A DNA stretch of 8,405 nucleotides, from positions 1 to 8,405 of the forward strand of contig CAZDYP010000201.1 in assembly GCA_964509505.1 (NCBI GenBank), read 5' to 3'. Within the stretch, counting starts at the first letter, position 1. Each line of letters starts with the position of its first letter. Below are positions 1 to 5,192 of this stretch, one piece after another. The notes beneath the pieces are model-generated. The model was not told the DNA's origin and ran no database searches. It worked only from the letters and a program-made list of their open reading frames with translations. Source of the DNA: CAZDYP01 sp964509505 (GTDB taxonomy: Bacteria > Chloroflexota > Anaerolineae > JACRMK01). The position numbers and the translations under genes are program-made.

Positions 1-621
1 CCGCCACGGTCCGCTGAACCAGCTGAGGATGGGCTGCAAACCTTCGTGCGCGGTCGCGCTGATGATGGCGTCGTGTGGATGCAGGAAGAAACGAAAATCG
101 TTGCGGATGAGCCATAAGCCGAAATTCAACACGCGCCCACCTAGCTTCATCCACCACGTCTCGCGCGGAAAGACGAGCGCGAGCAACCGGCGCGCGTGTT
201 GTGCGGCCGGCCGCACTAGCGCGGGCATGTCGGGATAGCAGCAAATGACGCGGTTCATGATGACGACATCGGCGGCGGCTATCGTGTTGGCTTCGTGCGC
301 GAAATCGGCGACGCGCTGCTCAGTTACAGCGGCGTAACCCAGCGCTTGCGTTAGTTCACGCGCCGCCGTCGCATAAGCTGCGGCAAGGTCAACATTCATT
401 GCGCGTGCCGCGCCTGCCTTGAGTAGCTCGATTTGTATAGCGCCGATGCCGCCGCCCACTTCGAGAATCGTCGCGCCCTGCACGCCGCGTTGCGCGATGG
501 CTTTTGCTAAATGGCTATCGCGCTTGTCCAAGCCCTTGCGTCGAAAATTTTCTAACTCACGTTGCGCCACGTTGGATGTGAAGATTCGATTAAGACCACG
601 GTGATGACTACAGCAATTCAT
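1..621 (-). CDS. Class I SAM-dependent methyltransferase, C-terminus cut by window edge
   Basis: Reading the minus strand from ATG at 621 gives 207 codons with no stop before base 1, so the gene is partial at its 3' end. Residues 52-60 (ILEVGGGIG) are the glycine-rich SAM-binding motif I. D78 in MNVDLA is the usual acidic residue that contacts the SAM ribose. Residues 118-131 (DVVIMNRVICCYPD) form the strand-4 region. The N-terminus (MNCC, then HHRGLNRIF and a basic stretch before motif I) resembles a group of uncharacterised methyltransferases that start with a Cys-Cys-x-His motif; this resemblance is from memory. The substrate cannot be told. The start is supported by a GGAGGG Shine-Dalgarno, although it sits only a few bases from the ATG. 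Upstream lie heptamer repeats and then a MITE-like element. Confidence 0.88.
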   Translation of the reverse strand, partial: MNCCSHHRGLNRIFTSNVAQRELENFRRKGLDKRDSHLAKAIAQRGVQGATILEVGGGIGAIQIELLKAGAARAMNVDLAAAYATAARELTQALGYAAVTEQRVADFAHEANTIAAADVVIMNRVICCYPDMPALVRPAAQHARRLLALVFPRETWWMKLGGRVLNFGLWLIRNDFRFFLHPHDAIISATAHEGLQPILSWFSGPWR

Positions 622-630
622 AACCCTCCG

Positions 631-679
631 CTGAAGCTGTTGATTGCGGATGTTGGATTTTGGATCGAAGCGACTCAAT
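631..679. repeat. Degenerate heptamer tract upstream of the partial methyltransferase
   Basis: Seven consecutive 7-bp units can be read in one phase. Four of the central ones share the ending GAT on the plus strand (TGTTGAT, TGCGGAT, GTTGGAT, TTTGGAT). In the gene's direction these read as ATCCAAA-type units. The tract ends about 9 bp before the start codon of the minus-strand methyltransferase and abuts the MITE-like element on its other side. The outer units (CGAAGCG, ACTCAAT) fit the phase but not the sequence. Confidence 0.6.
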
Positions 680-680
680 C

Positions 681-844
681 TAATTAACGTGAATTCGGGA
701 TAAGTCACCGCGAAGGCAATGCGCGCGCACCGCAGCGCCAAGCCGACTGCCGTCGGCTGGAACTGAACCCGCGCCGGCGGGTTTCGCAGTGAGTCGGCGT
801 GATTTTCCATCGCCCGCAACCTTATCCCGCATTGACGTTAATTA
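681..844. mobile_element. MITE-like element, 164 bp, with 24-bp terminal inverted repeats
   Basis: Positions 681-704 and 821-844 are inverted copies matching at 22 of 24 positions; mismatches are at the 11th and 15th bases. Each begins with TAATTAACGT and ends with CGGGATAAG. There is no coding capacity between them. The interior holds two perfect 7-bp hairpins: 741-747 with 752-758, and 766-772 with 777-783. Bases 742-748 can alternatively pair with 792-798. The outermost TAATTA is its own reverse complement, so it may be a 6-bp target duplication rather than part of the repeat; sequence alone cannot decide. It looks like a non-autonomous element that depends on a transposase elsewhere. The family is not recognised. 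Confidence 0.75.
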
Positions 845-997
845 AAAATGGCTCTCCTCAATTGAGTGTGGAAATGGCTCGCGCGGGACTCCCGTTGGTC
901 GTACAGCCTGCGCCCAACGGCGAATGTGTCCATCCGCCTTGAGCATTCCACATCAAGGTCAGGAGGCCCTTAAAAATCTAAAGCGCCATTTCGCTCT
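845..997. other. Intergenic stretch without a supported gene
   Basis: With the MITE-like element and the repeats before it, this completes the 376-bp gap between the partial methyltransferase and the ICMT-like gene. It holds one weak imperfect inverted repeat (about 868-880 with 941-952) and the weak terminator-like hairpin listed at 972-995. No ORF here has a ribosome binding site or recognisable protein. Confidence 0.5.
972..995 (-). terminator. Weak terminator-like hairpin after the ICMT-like gene
   Basis: On the minus strand, just after the TAG stop at 998-1000, a short stem (plus-strand AGCG 982-985 with CGCT 992-995) is followed by a T-rich run (plus-strand AAAAA 972-976). The stem is only 4-5 bp, so this is suggestive at best. 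Confidence 0.3.
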
Positions 998-1570
998 CTA
1001 AAATCTGAAATTCGGCAGGAACATGCCTGTGTGCCGCCGATACGTTTCGTACATTGCGCCGAATGTCTGAATGAGCAACGCTTCCTCGACTTGCGCGCGA
1101 CGATATAAGCCGAGCAAGCCAATCAGTGGCAACAAACCTAGCCACGATTGAATGACGAGCAGCAAGCTAAGGAGCCACGCGCTGATGGCGGTGTACATCG
1201 GATGGCGTATGTAGCGATAGAGGCCGTGTTGCACCAGCCTATGCTCGTCGCGCAAGCCGATGTTCCATGTCCATTGCTGCGCCAAGGCTTTATGTGACCC
1301 CGCAAACAACAGCACGCCCAGCGCAAACAACACCAGCCCACTCATCCGCACACCTTCAGATGCTGCGAACGTCAACGGCAACCACTCGCCCAAGGCGACG
1401 TAAGCCATGCCCAGCGGCGCGACGCTCAACGCGCCAACCTCCGCGAACCAATCGTACCACGCCTTCGGCTTCTGTGAGCGCATCCGCAGGAGCCCATAGC
1501 GTAGCCAGTAATAGCCGCGTATAGCGCCGACGAGGAAGAGGAGAATCAAGAGACTGAGACGGGCGAACAT
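998..1570 (-). CDS. Isoprenylcysteine carboxyl methyltransferase-like integral membrane methyltransferase
   Basis: A 190-residue membrane protein of the ICMT/PEMT-like methyltransferase superfamily. These small multi-helix enzymes bind SAM between membrane helices and methylate lipids, small molecules or thiols. Hydrophobic segments are near residues 5-20, 44-62, 76-92, 127-141 and 143-156. The family signature is clear: LYRYIRHPMYTA at 117-128, then E162-E163 and FGAMYETYRRHTG at 170-182. The substrate is unknown. An upstream in-frame ATG at 1645 gives 25 extra residues, but these are encoded by the heptamer tract and have no protein character. ATG at 1570, starting MFARLSLL, is therefore preferred. 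No clear Shine-Dalgarno precedes it. Confidence 0.87.
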   Translation of the reverse strand: MFARLSLLILLFLVGAIRGYYWLRYGLLRMRSQKPKAWYDWFAEVGALSVAPLGMAYVALGEWLPLTFAASEGVRMSGLVLFALGVLLFAGSHKALAQQWTWNIGLRDEHRLVQHGLYRYIRHPMYTAISAWLLSLLLVIQSWLGLLPLIGLLGLYRRAQVEEALLIQTFGAMYETYRRHTGMFLPNFRF

Positions 1571-1582
1571 GATGCAGCTCAA

Positions 1583-1659
1583 GTAGCCAGTGGCGCGTGG
1601 CAAGTGGCAGGTGGTCTGTGGCAATGAGTATGTGGCGCGTGGCAAGGAGCATCTGGCAC
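1583..1659. repeat. Degenerate heptamer tract (GTGGCAA type), 11 units, upstream of the ICMT-like gene
   Basis: Eleven 7-bp units run in one phase. GTGGCAA occurs three times and GTGGCGC twice, with variants GTGGCAG and GTGGTCT. In the direction of the ICMT-like gene the unit reads TTGCCAC. The tract ends 12 bp before that gene's preferred start codon. It falls inside the longest ORF of this gene and would cause a wrong start to be called. Confidence 0.8.
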
Positions 1660-1815
1660 ATTAGACCTGCTGCGACACATGCCACATGCCGCTTTCATTC
1701 ATCCGCAATCAGCGCGCCGACAATAGCGAGTCAGATCAAGACCGGCATAGGGCATGTGTTGGCGCATCTCCGCGCGCCAGTAGCGACGGTGTGTGACACC
1801 ATATCAGCACGGAGC
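1660..1815. other. Intergenic stretch without a supported gene
   Basis: This separates the end of the sigma operon from the ICMT-like gene, both on the minus strand. A promoter for the ICMT-like gene is expected here or in the heptamer tract, but no convincing -35/-10 pair is visible. A 5-bp hairpin (GGTGT, GTG, ACACC) near 1789-1801 is the only local structure seen. Confidence 0.4.
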
Positions 1816-2337
1816 TTACCACAAGTGCGACGCGCTTTCAAAGTGAGCGTTATGAAAAACCCGCAGGGGCTCGACGCTGGCTGTCGTCCTCGGGTTTTCA
1901 AGTAACCATGCTTTGCTCGCTGCGCCTTCGGCAAAGCGGAAGCGGGGCAGGATGGTGATGATAGTCGCATCAATGCCGCCTTTGTCGGGGCGGAGCTTGC
2001 CGACGACGATGACACGATCACCGACGCGGAGGTCGCGCGGACGCGCAGGTTCATCGCCCAGACGGAGCTTGAGGGTGCGGGTGGGAAAGACGAGCGTGTA
2101 GCGTCCATTCAACGCGCGCACGACGAGAAAGCCTGGCGGCGGTTCGATAGCGACGACGACGCCCACTAACCCACGCGGCGGACGAGCCGCCAATGGCAAT
2201 GGCGTATTGGGTGGCAGCGGCGCAATTGGGGCGCGCGTCGTTTCAGCCCTCGCGCTGAATACACCAGCTGTCAAACTCAACGCAAAAATCAATGGCGTCA
2301 GCAGCCACAACCAATAACGATTGAGAAATATCAGCAT
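1816..2337 (-). CDS. Exported DUF5666-like protein, last gene of the sigma operon
   Basis: A 173-residue protein. Residues 1-31 look like a signal peptide: a hydrophobic core about 8-25, then FSARA with cleavage likely after A31. A proline-rich linker (35-55) leads to a small beta-rich domain at about 56-132 (RGLVGVVVAIEPPPGFLVV, then RVGDRVIVVGKL, then GIDATIITILP). This resembles DUF5666, an OB-fold-like exported domain of unknown function. The ATG lies one base after the stop of the anti-sigma-like gene (TAACATG), so translation is probably coupled. The C-terminus is doubtful: residues 147-161 are encoded by a terminator-like hairpin, and the sequence after about residue 143 has no domain character. 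A recent frameshift or an inserted palindrome could have extended the frame. Confidence 0.72.
   Translation of the reverse strand: MLIFLNRYWLWLLTPLIFALSLTAGVFSARAETTRAPIAPLPPNTPLPLAARPPRGLVGVVVAIEPPPGFLVVRALNGRYTLVFPTRTLKLRLGDEPARPRDLRVGDRVIVVGKLRPDKGGIDATIITILPRFRFAEGAASKAWLLENPRTTASVEPLRVFHNAHFESASHLW
1856..1898 (-). terminator. Terminator-like hairpin at the end of the sigma operon
   Basis: AAAACCCG (1856-1863) pairs with CGGGTTTT (1891-1898). After a one-base bulge AGG pairs with CCT. Inside the loop CGAC (1872-1875) pairs with GTCG (1883-1886). On the minus strand the stem is followed by a TTTTT run, as in an intrinsic terminator, and the A-rich other side makes it potentially bidirectional. 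It lies about 37 bp inside the annotated 3' end of the DUF5666-like frame. Confidence 0.65.
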
Positions 2338-2338
2338 G

Positions 2339-2734
2339 TTAGCGATTTCTTAGCGTGCGATTTAACAGACGAGGCAAGACCGTCGTCACGATCCAAATAC
2401 CCATGAAACTCAACAACACGGCGCTTAACTCAAACCAAGGCGCAATATCAAGCAAGGCTTGTCCAATCTCGTCCGTTGCGTCCCACCACAAATCCAGATT
2501 GGTCACGAGCGTATTCAGAAAATCGAGCGTCCCCGAAAAGGTTAGCCCGCGCCCTAACGCAAAGCCAAAGAGCGCCAAGAGTCCAAGCGCACTGAGCGTG
2601 GCAACGGCGCTGATGCGTTGGATACGGCGCTCGCGTTGCACGTGCGCCCACACTCGCGCCGTAAAATTAGGGGGGAGATTTTCCCATTGCAGTTTGTCGT
2701 ATAGACGATCAAGGTCGTCGGGTTTGTATTCCAT
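2339..2734 (-). CDS. Putative anti-sigma factor, two-helix membrane protein
   Basis: A 131-residue protein with a soluble N-terminus of about 40 residues, a membrane helix at about 41-61, an intervening loop of about 40 residues and a second helix at about 101-121 ending in a basic tail (PRLLNRTLRNR). It follows an ECF sigma gene directly. This fits a membrane-anchored anti-sigma factor whose cytoplasmic N-terminus (MEYKPDDLDRLYDKLQWENL) holds the sigma factor until a signal is sensed. The assignment rests on position and topology. No zinc-binding His-x3-Cys-x2-Cys motif is present. A GAGGAG Shine-Dalgarno sits 5 bases before the ATG. The next gene begins one base after this stop. Confidence 0.72.
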   Translation of the reverse strand: MEYKPDDLDRLYDKLQWENLPPNFTARVWAHVQRERRIQRISAVATLSALGLLALFGFALGRGLTFSGTLDFLNTLVTNLDLWWDATDEIGQALLDIAPWFELSAVLLSFMGIWIVTTVLPRLLNRTLRNR

Positions 2735-2743
2735 ACAGGCTCC

Positions 2744-2791
2744 TCAACACGCATGTAACGCTAATTGACTATTTGCGCTACACATTTCCAT
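2744..2791 (-). CDS. Possible 15-codon ORF between sigma and anti-sigma genes
   Basis: On the minus strand GAGGAG (2802-2797) stands 5 bases before ATG at 2791. The frame encodes MEMCSANSQLALHAC and stops at TGA 2746-2744. That TGA overlaps the GAGGAG Shine-Dalgarno (2745-2740) of the anti-sigma-like gene, which has the same 5-base spacing. A ribosome finishing here would stop on the next gene's binding site, so this could be a coupling or leader peptide. Chance is also possible, since the two binding sites may simply be a duplication. Confidence 0.35.
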   Translation of the reverse strand: MEMCSANSQLALHAC

Positions 2792-2834
2792 AGATTCTCC
2801 TCATCCATAACACCCTTTTCGCGGTTTGAAAGTT

Positions 2835-3404
2835 TCAGCGCCACGCCGCGAGCTTGCGGCGCAAGGTTTTCTTCGCGCGTTGGAAATGGGTCTTTGCGGT
2901 GTTTTCTGGCACGCCCATCGCCTTGGCGATTTCTGCAAATGACAATTGGTTGACGTAGCGCAACGCCGCCGCCATGCGCTGGTTAGGGGGCAAGGCGTTG
3001 ATAGCTTTACGCAAAGCGCGCTGCAGATCCGCGCGTTCCGCCAGTTCGTCGGGCAAGGGCGTCGTGTCTATCGGCTCAACCACATTAGGCGCGCTGTCTT
3101 CCTCGTCGGCGATAGATAGGCTGGCGGCGTAGCGGCTGCGCCAGAGATCAATGCACTTGCGGCGCGCAATCTGATAAATCCACGGCTTGAGCGGCATGTC
3201 GAGGCGGGTGCGCGGCAATACCTGATACATTTGCACGAAGACCCGTTGAGCCGCTTCGTCGGCGTCATCGGCGCCGCCCAAAAAGTTCAGCGCAAAATTA
3301 TAGATGGGCTTGGCATAACGCTGGATCAACGCTTCAAAGGCTTGCATGTCACCCGCCACAAAGCGGGTCGCTAATTCTTCATCGGATAGGTGTGCAGGAG
3401 ACAT
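2835..3404 (-). CDS. ECF (sigma-70 family, group 4) RNA polymerase sigma factor
   Basis: A 189-residue protein with the two-domain layout of extracytoplasmic-function sigma factors. Region 2 (about 24-90) includes RYAKPIYNFALNFLGG and DADEAAQRVFVQMY (47-60), followed by PWIYQIARRKCIDLWR, which contacts the -10 element. A 35-residue acidic, proline-containing linker follows. Region 4 (about 127-186) includes INALPPNQRMAAALRY and the helix-turn-helix LSFAEIAKAMGVPENTAKTH, for -35 recognition. Region 3 is absent, as expected. It heads a three-gene operon with the membrane anti-sigma candidate and an exported DUF5666-like protein, suggesting an envelope-stress or surface-sensing circuit (inference). 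The start has no Shine-Dalgarno. The predicted promoter places transcription initiation at or next to the ATG. Confidence 0.95.
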   Translation of the reverse strand: MSPAHLSDEELATRFVAGDMQAFEALIQRYAKPIYNFALNFLGGADDADEAAQRVFVQMYQVLPRTRLDMPLKPWIYQIARRKCIDLWRSRYAASLSIADEEDSAPNVVEPIDTTPLPDELAERADLQRALRKAINALPPNQRMAAALRYVNQLSFAEIAKAMGVPENTAKTHFQRAKKTLRRKLAAWR

Positions 3405-3412
3405 CGCAGCGT

Positions 3413-3440
3413 ATCATAGTGGCAAGCGTCGAAGTGTCAA
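3413..3440 (-). promoter_or_regulatory. Housekeeping-type promoter of the sigma operon, probably giving a leaderless mRNA
   Basis: On the minus strand, TTGACA (3440-3435) and TATGAT (3418-3413) are separated by 16 bp. The first base of the sigma ATG (3404) is only the ninth base after the -10 box, so transcription would begin at or within a few bases of the start codon. The -35 box is part of the heptamer tract. It looks like a primary-sigma promoter, not an ECF-type self-promoter. Confidence 0.6.
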
Positions 3441-3460
3441 GTGTCAGCGTCGGGTGATCA
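3419..3460. repeat. Short heptamer tract upstream of the ECF sigma gene
   Basis: Six 7-bp units in one phase include AGTGTCA twice in a row and GTGGCAA, the same unit as in the tract at 1583-1659. In the gene's direction the main unit is TTGACAC-like, which supplies the -35 box. The tract starts 15 bp before the sigma start codon. Confidence 0.55.
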
Positions 3461-3487
3461 GCCACCCTGCAAATACGGCAGCGCTTC

Positions 3488-3520
3488 AAACTCGAAGGGT
3501 CTTCGAGAGCCTTGGGGTTT
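3488..3520. other. Hairpin between two divergent promoters, related to the 1856-1898 terminator
   Basis: Two exclusive foldings exist: a perfect 7-bp hairpin CTCGAAG/CTTCGAG (3491-3497 with 3501-3507), or a longer stem joining 3488-3498 to 3510-3520 with one mismatch and one G-U pair. The segment GGGTTTTCAA is shared exactly with the hairpin at 1856-1898. It lies outside both predicted transcripts (sigma promoter to the left, mrp promoter to the right). It may block read-through or be a dispersed palindrome. The 333-bp gap 3405-3737 otherwise holds the two promoters and two heptamer tracts. Confidence 0.5.
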
Positions 3521-3551
3521 TCAAAAGGCGACCTTGATACGGTGGTAGGCT

Positions 3552-3580
3552 TTGAGACTTCAATCTCACAATGCTATAAT
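3552..3580 (+). promoter_or_regulatory. Extended -10 housekeeping promoter for the mrp gene cluster
   Basis: TTGAGA (3552-3557), a 17-bp spacer, then TATAAT (3575-3580) preceded by TGC, an extended -10. This is close to the sigma-70/sigma-A consensus. Initiation would be near 3587, leaving a leader of about 150 bases before mrp, most of it heptamer repeats. Confidence 0.75.
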
Positions 3581-3611
3581 GCCCACAACATGGAGTGAAT
3601 AGGAGACCATA

Positions 3612-3723
3612 AACAATAGGTAGTGAACAATAGGCAGTGAACAGCGTTCAGCGTTCAGTTGGGATAGTAAGCCACTGAACATTGAACATTGAACTATGAA
3701 TTATGAACACTAAACACTGAGCC
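3612..3723. repeat. Degenerate heptamer tract in the mrp leader, 16 units
   Basis: Sixteen 7-bp units run in one phase. The first part alternates AACAATA with GGTAGTG or GGCAGTG. The middle holds TTCAGCG and TTCAGTT. The last part holds CTGAACA, TTGAACA and ATGAACA. The units drift gradually along the tract. It lies between the predicted transcription start and the mrp Shine-Dalgarno, so it would be transcribed but not translated. TTCAG-type units in the first half can pair with CTGAA-type units in the second half. Confidence 0.8.
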
Positions 3724-3737
3724 CCGAAAGGATACCG

Positions 3738-4853
3738 ATGTTTGGTTTTGGTAAGAAAGCCGAAGTGACGGAGCAGCAAGTGCTTGAGGCGTTGCGTTCC
3801 GTGCAAGAGCCCGATTTGCGGCGCGACCTCGTGACACTCAACATGATTAAGGATGTGAAGATTGAGGGCGACCTCGTGAACTTCACGATCATGCTCACGA
3901 CGCCCGCCTGTCCATTCAAACAGAAGATGCAGAACGACGCGCAGCAAGCAGTGCTGAAGCTAGCGGGCGTAAAGCGCGTCAATGCCACGATGACGGCAGC
4001 CACAACCGCCGATAATCGCATTCGTGGACAGCTGAATATCCCCGTGAAAAATACGGTGGCAATTGCCTCGGGCAAAGGCGGTGTGGGCAAATCCACCGTG
4101 ACGGTGAACCTTGCGGTGTCGCTGGCGTTGGATGGCGCAACCGTAGGTTTGATGGATGCGGATGTGTATGGCCCGAACATTCCGATGATGATGGGCGTGA
4201 TGGAGCGTCCTGTGGGTGTGGATGGCAAGATTCAACCCATCAACGCCTATGGCATCAAGTTGATGTCTATGGGCTTCCTCGTCGAGCCAGAGCAGGCGCT
4301 CGTGTGGCGGGGTCCCATGCTGCATGGCGTCATTCGCCAATTTCTCAACGACGTGGCTTGGGGCGAGCTCGATTATTTGTTGATTGACTTGCCGCCGGGC
4401 ACAGGCGATGTGCAGCTCTCGCTCGCGCAGGCCGTGCCGTTGACCGGCGCGGTGATGGTGACGACGCCGCAAGATGTGGCGCTGTCGGATGTGCGTAAGG
4501 GCGTAACCGCATTCGAGAAACTCGCAGTGCCGATTCTCGGCATCATCGAGAACATGAGCTACTTCATCTGCCCGAAGTGCGGCGAGCGCACCGAAATCTT
4601 CTCGTATGGCGGCGGGCGCAAGGCCGCCGCGCAATGGGAAATAGCGTTTCTGGGCGAGATTCCACTCAATCCCGACATTCGTTTCGGCGGTGATAGAGGT
4701 TATCCGATCGTCGTCGCCAAGCCGGATTCGCTTGAAGCCAAAGCGTTTCGTGAAACCGCGCAACAAGTCGCCGCAAAGGTCAGCGTGTTGAACATGACAC
4801 GCAAAGCGCCAGGTCTGATTAGCACGGGGGACATTCCCATTATCAAAAGGTAA
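3738..4853 (+). CDS. mrp: Mrp/ApbC (NBP35 family) Fe-S cluster carrier ATPase
   Basis: A 371-residue cytoplasmic ATPase that carries and delivers Fe-S clusters to apoproteins. An N-terminal MIP18/DUF59 domain (about 10-90) contains TTPACPFK (54-61, with C58). The P-loop domain begins near 104. It has the deviant Walker A GKGGVGKS (112-119), DADVYGPN downstream, and a Walker B-like DYLLIDLPPGTGD (212-224). C278 and C281 (CPKC) are the conserved pair that holds a bridging [4Fe-4S] cluster in the dimer. Length and domain order are normal. AAAGGA lies 6 bases before the ATG. It is the first gene after a strong promoter and is followed, through a heptamer spacer, by the MoaD-like, methyltransferase and Fe-S oxidoreductase genes. 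The oxidoreductase is a plausible client. Confidence 0.97.
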   Translation: MFGFGKKAEVTEQQVLEALRSVQEPDLRRDLVTLNMIKDVKIEGDLVNFTIMLTTPACPFKQKMQNDAQQAVLKLAGVKRVNATMTAATTADNRIRGQLNIPVKNTVAIASGKGGVGKSTVTVNLAVSLALDGATVGLMDADVYGPNIPMMMGVMERPVGVDGKIQPINAYGIKLMSMGFLVEPEQALVWRGPMLHGVIRQFLNDVAWGELDYLLIDLPPGTGDVQLSLAQAVPLTGAVMVTTPQDVALSDVRKGVTAFEKLAVPILGIIENMSYFICPKCGERTEIFSYGGGRKAAAQWEIAFLGEIPLNPDIRFGGDRGYPIVVAKPDSLEAKAFRETAQQVAAKVSVLNMTRKAPGLISTGDIPIIKR

Positions 4854-4860
4854 AAATTAA

Positions 4861-4943
4861 TCAGTAGTCAGTAGTCAGTATCTGGCTACTGACTACTGAC
4901 TACTGACTACTGACTACTGACTTCTGGCTACTGGTTACTTGCA
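4861..4943. repeat. Heptamer tract (CTGACTA/TCAGTAG) forming a 20-bp perfect hairpin
   Basis: Twelve 7-bp units fill almost the whole 90-bp gap between mrp and the MoaD-like gene. TCAGTAG units come first, then CTGACTA (four times), CTGACTT, CTGGCTA and CTGGTTA. Because the unit flips orientation, 4861-4880 is a perfect reverse complement of 4887-4906 with a 6-base loop. The last unit runs into the ATG at 4944, so the usual Shine-Dalgarno position is occupied by repeat sequence. Confidence 0.9.
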
Positions 4944-5192
4944 ATGATACACGTTCACGTCATAGCCTACGGCGATTTACGCCGCTACTTGCCCGAAGGC
5001 GAGCAAGACGGCGCCGTCCATGTGGCGTTGCCCGCAGGCGCAACAGTCGCACAGTTACTCGCCGAACTGAAGATGCCAGCCCATGAGACTTGGCTGGTTA
5101 ATGTGAATGAAGTCGCCGCCGCACTCGAGCAGGTCTTGATGGATAGTGACCGCGTAGAGCTATTGTTGCCCATCGGGGGTGGACCCGCATGA
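4944..5192 (+). CDS. MoaD/ThiS-like ubiquitin-fold protein
   Basis: An 82-residue protein of the MoaD/ThiS beta-grasp family, small sulfur carriers activated at a C-terminal Gly-Gly. The opening strand HVHVIAYGDLRRYLP, the segment VALPAGATVAQLLAELKMP (27-45), LVNVNEVAA (51-59) and the ending DSDRVELLLPIGGG (67-80) follow the family pattern. It ends GGGPA, so two residues follow the last glycine. Classical carriers end at GG, so it may need trimming or act differently. No E1-like MoeB/ThiF or MoaE partner is visible, so a molybdopterin or thiamine role cannot be claimed. No Shine-Dalgarno precedes the ATG. The stop overlaps the next gene's ATG by 4 bases (ATGA), implying coupled translation. 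Confidence 0.85.
   Translation: MIHVHVIAYGDLRRYLPEGEQDGAVHVALPAGATVAQLLAELKMPAHETWLVNVNEVAAALEQVLMDSDRVELLLPIGGGPA

Noticed and set aside
858..953. 31-codon minus-strand ORF in the gap before the ICMT-like gene
   Set aside because: It has no Shine-Dalgarno, no recognisable composition and no context support.
1597..1905. 102-codon plus-strand ORF across heptamers and terminator
   Set aside because: It consists of translated repeat and intergenic sequence, with no ribosome binding site.
3960..4766. 268-codon minus-strand ORF opposite mrp
   Set aside because: It is His/Arg-rich antisense of a clearly recognised gene, typical of shadow frames in GC-rich DNA.
4861..4943. Possible CRISPR-like or iteron array
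   Set aside because: The period is 7 bp with no spacers and no cas or replication genes nearby; it is a heptamer tract.
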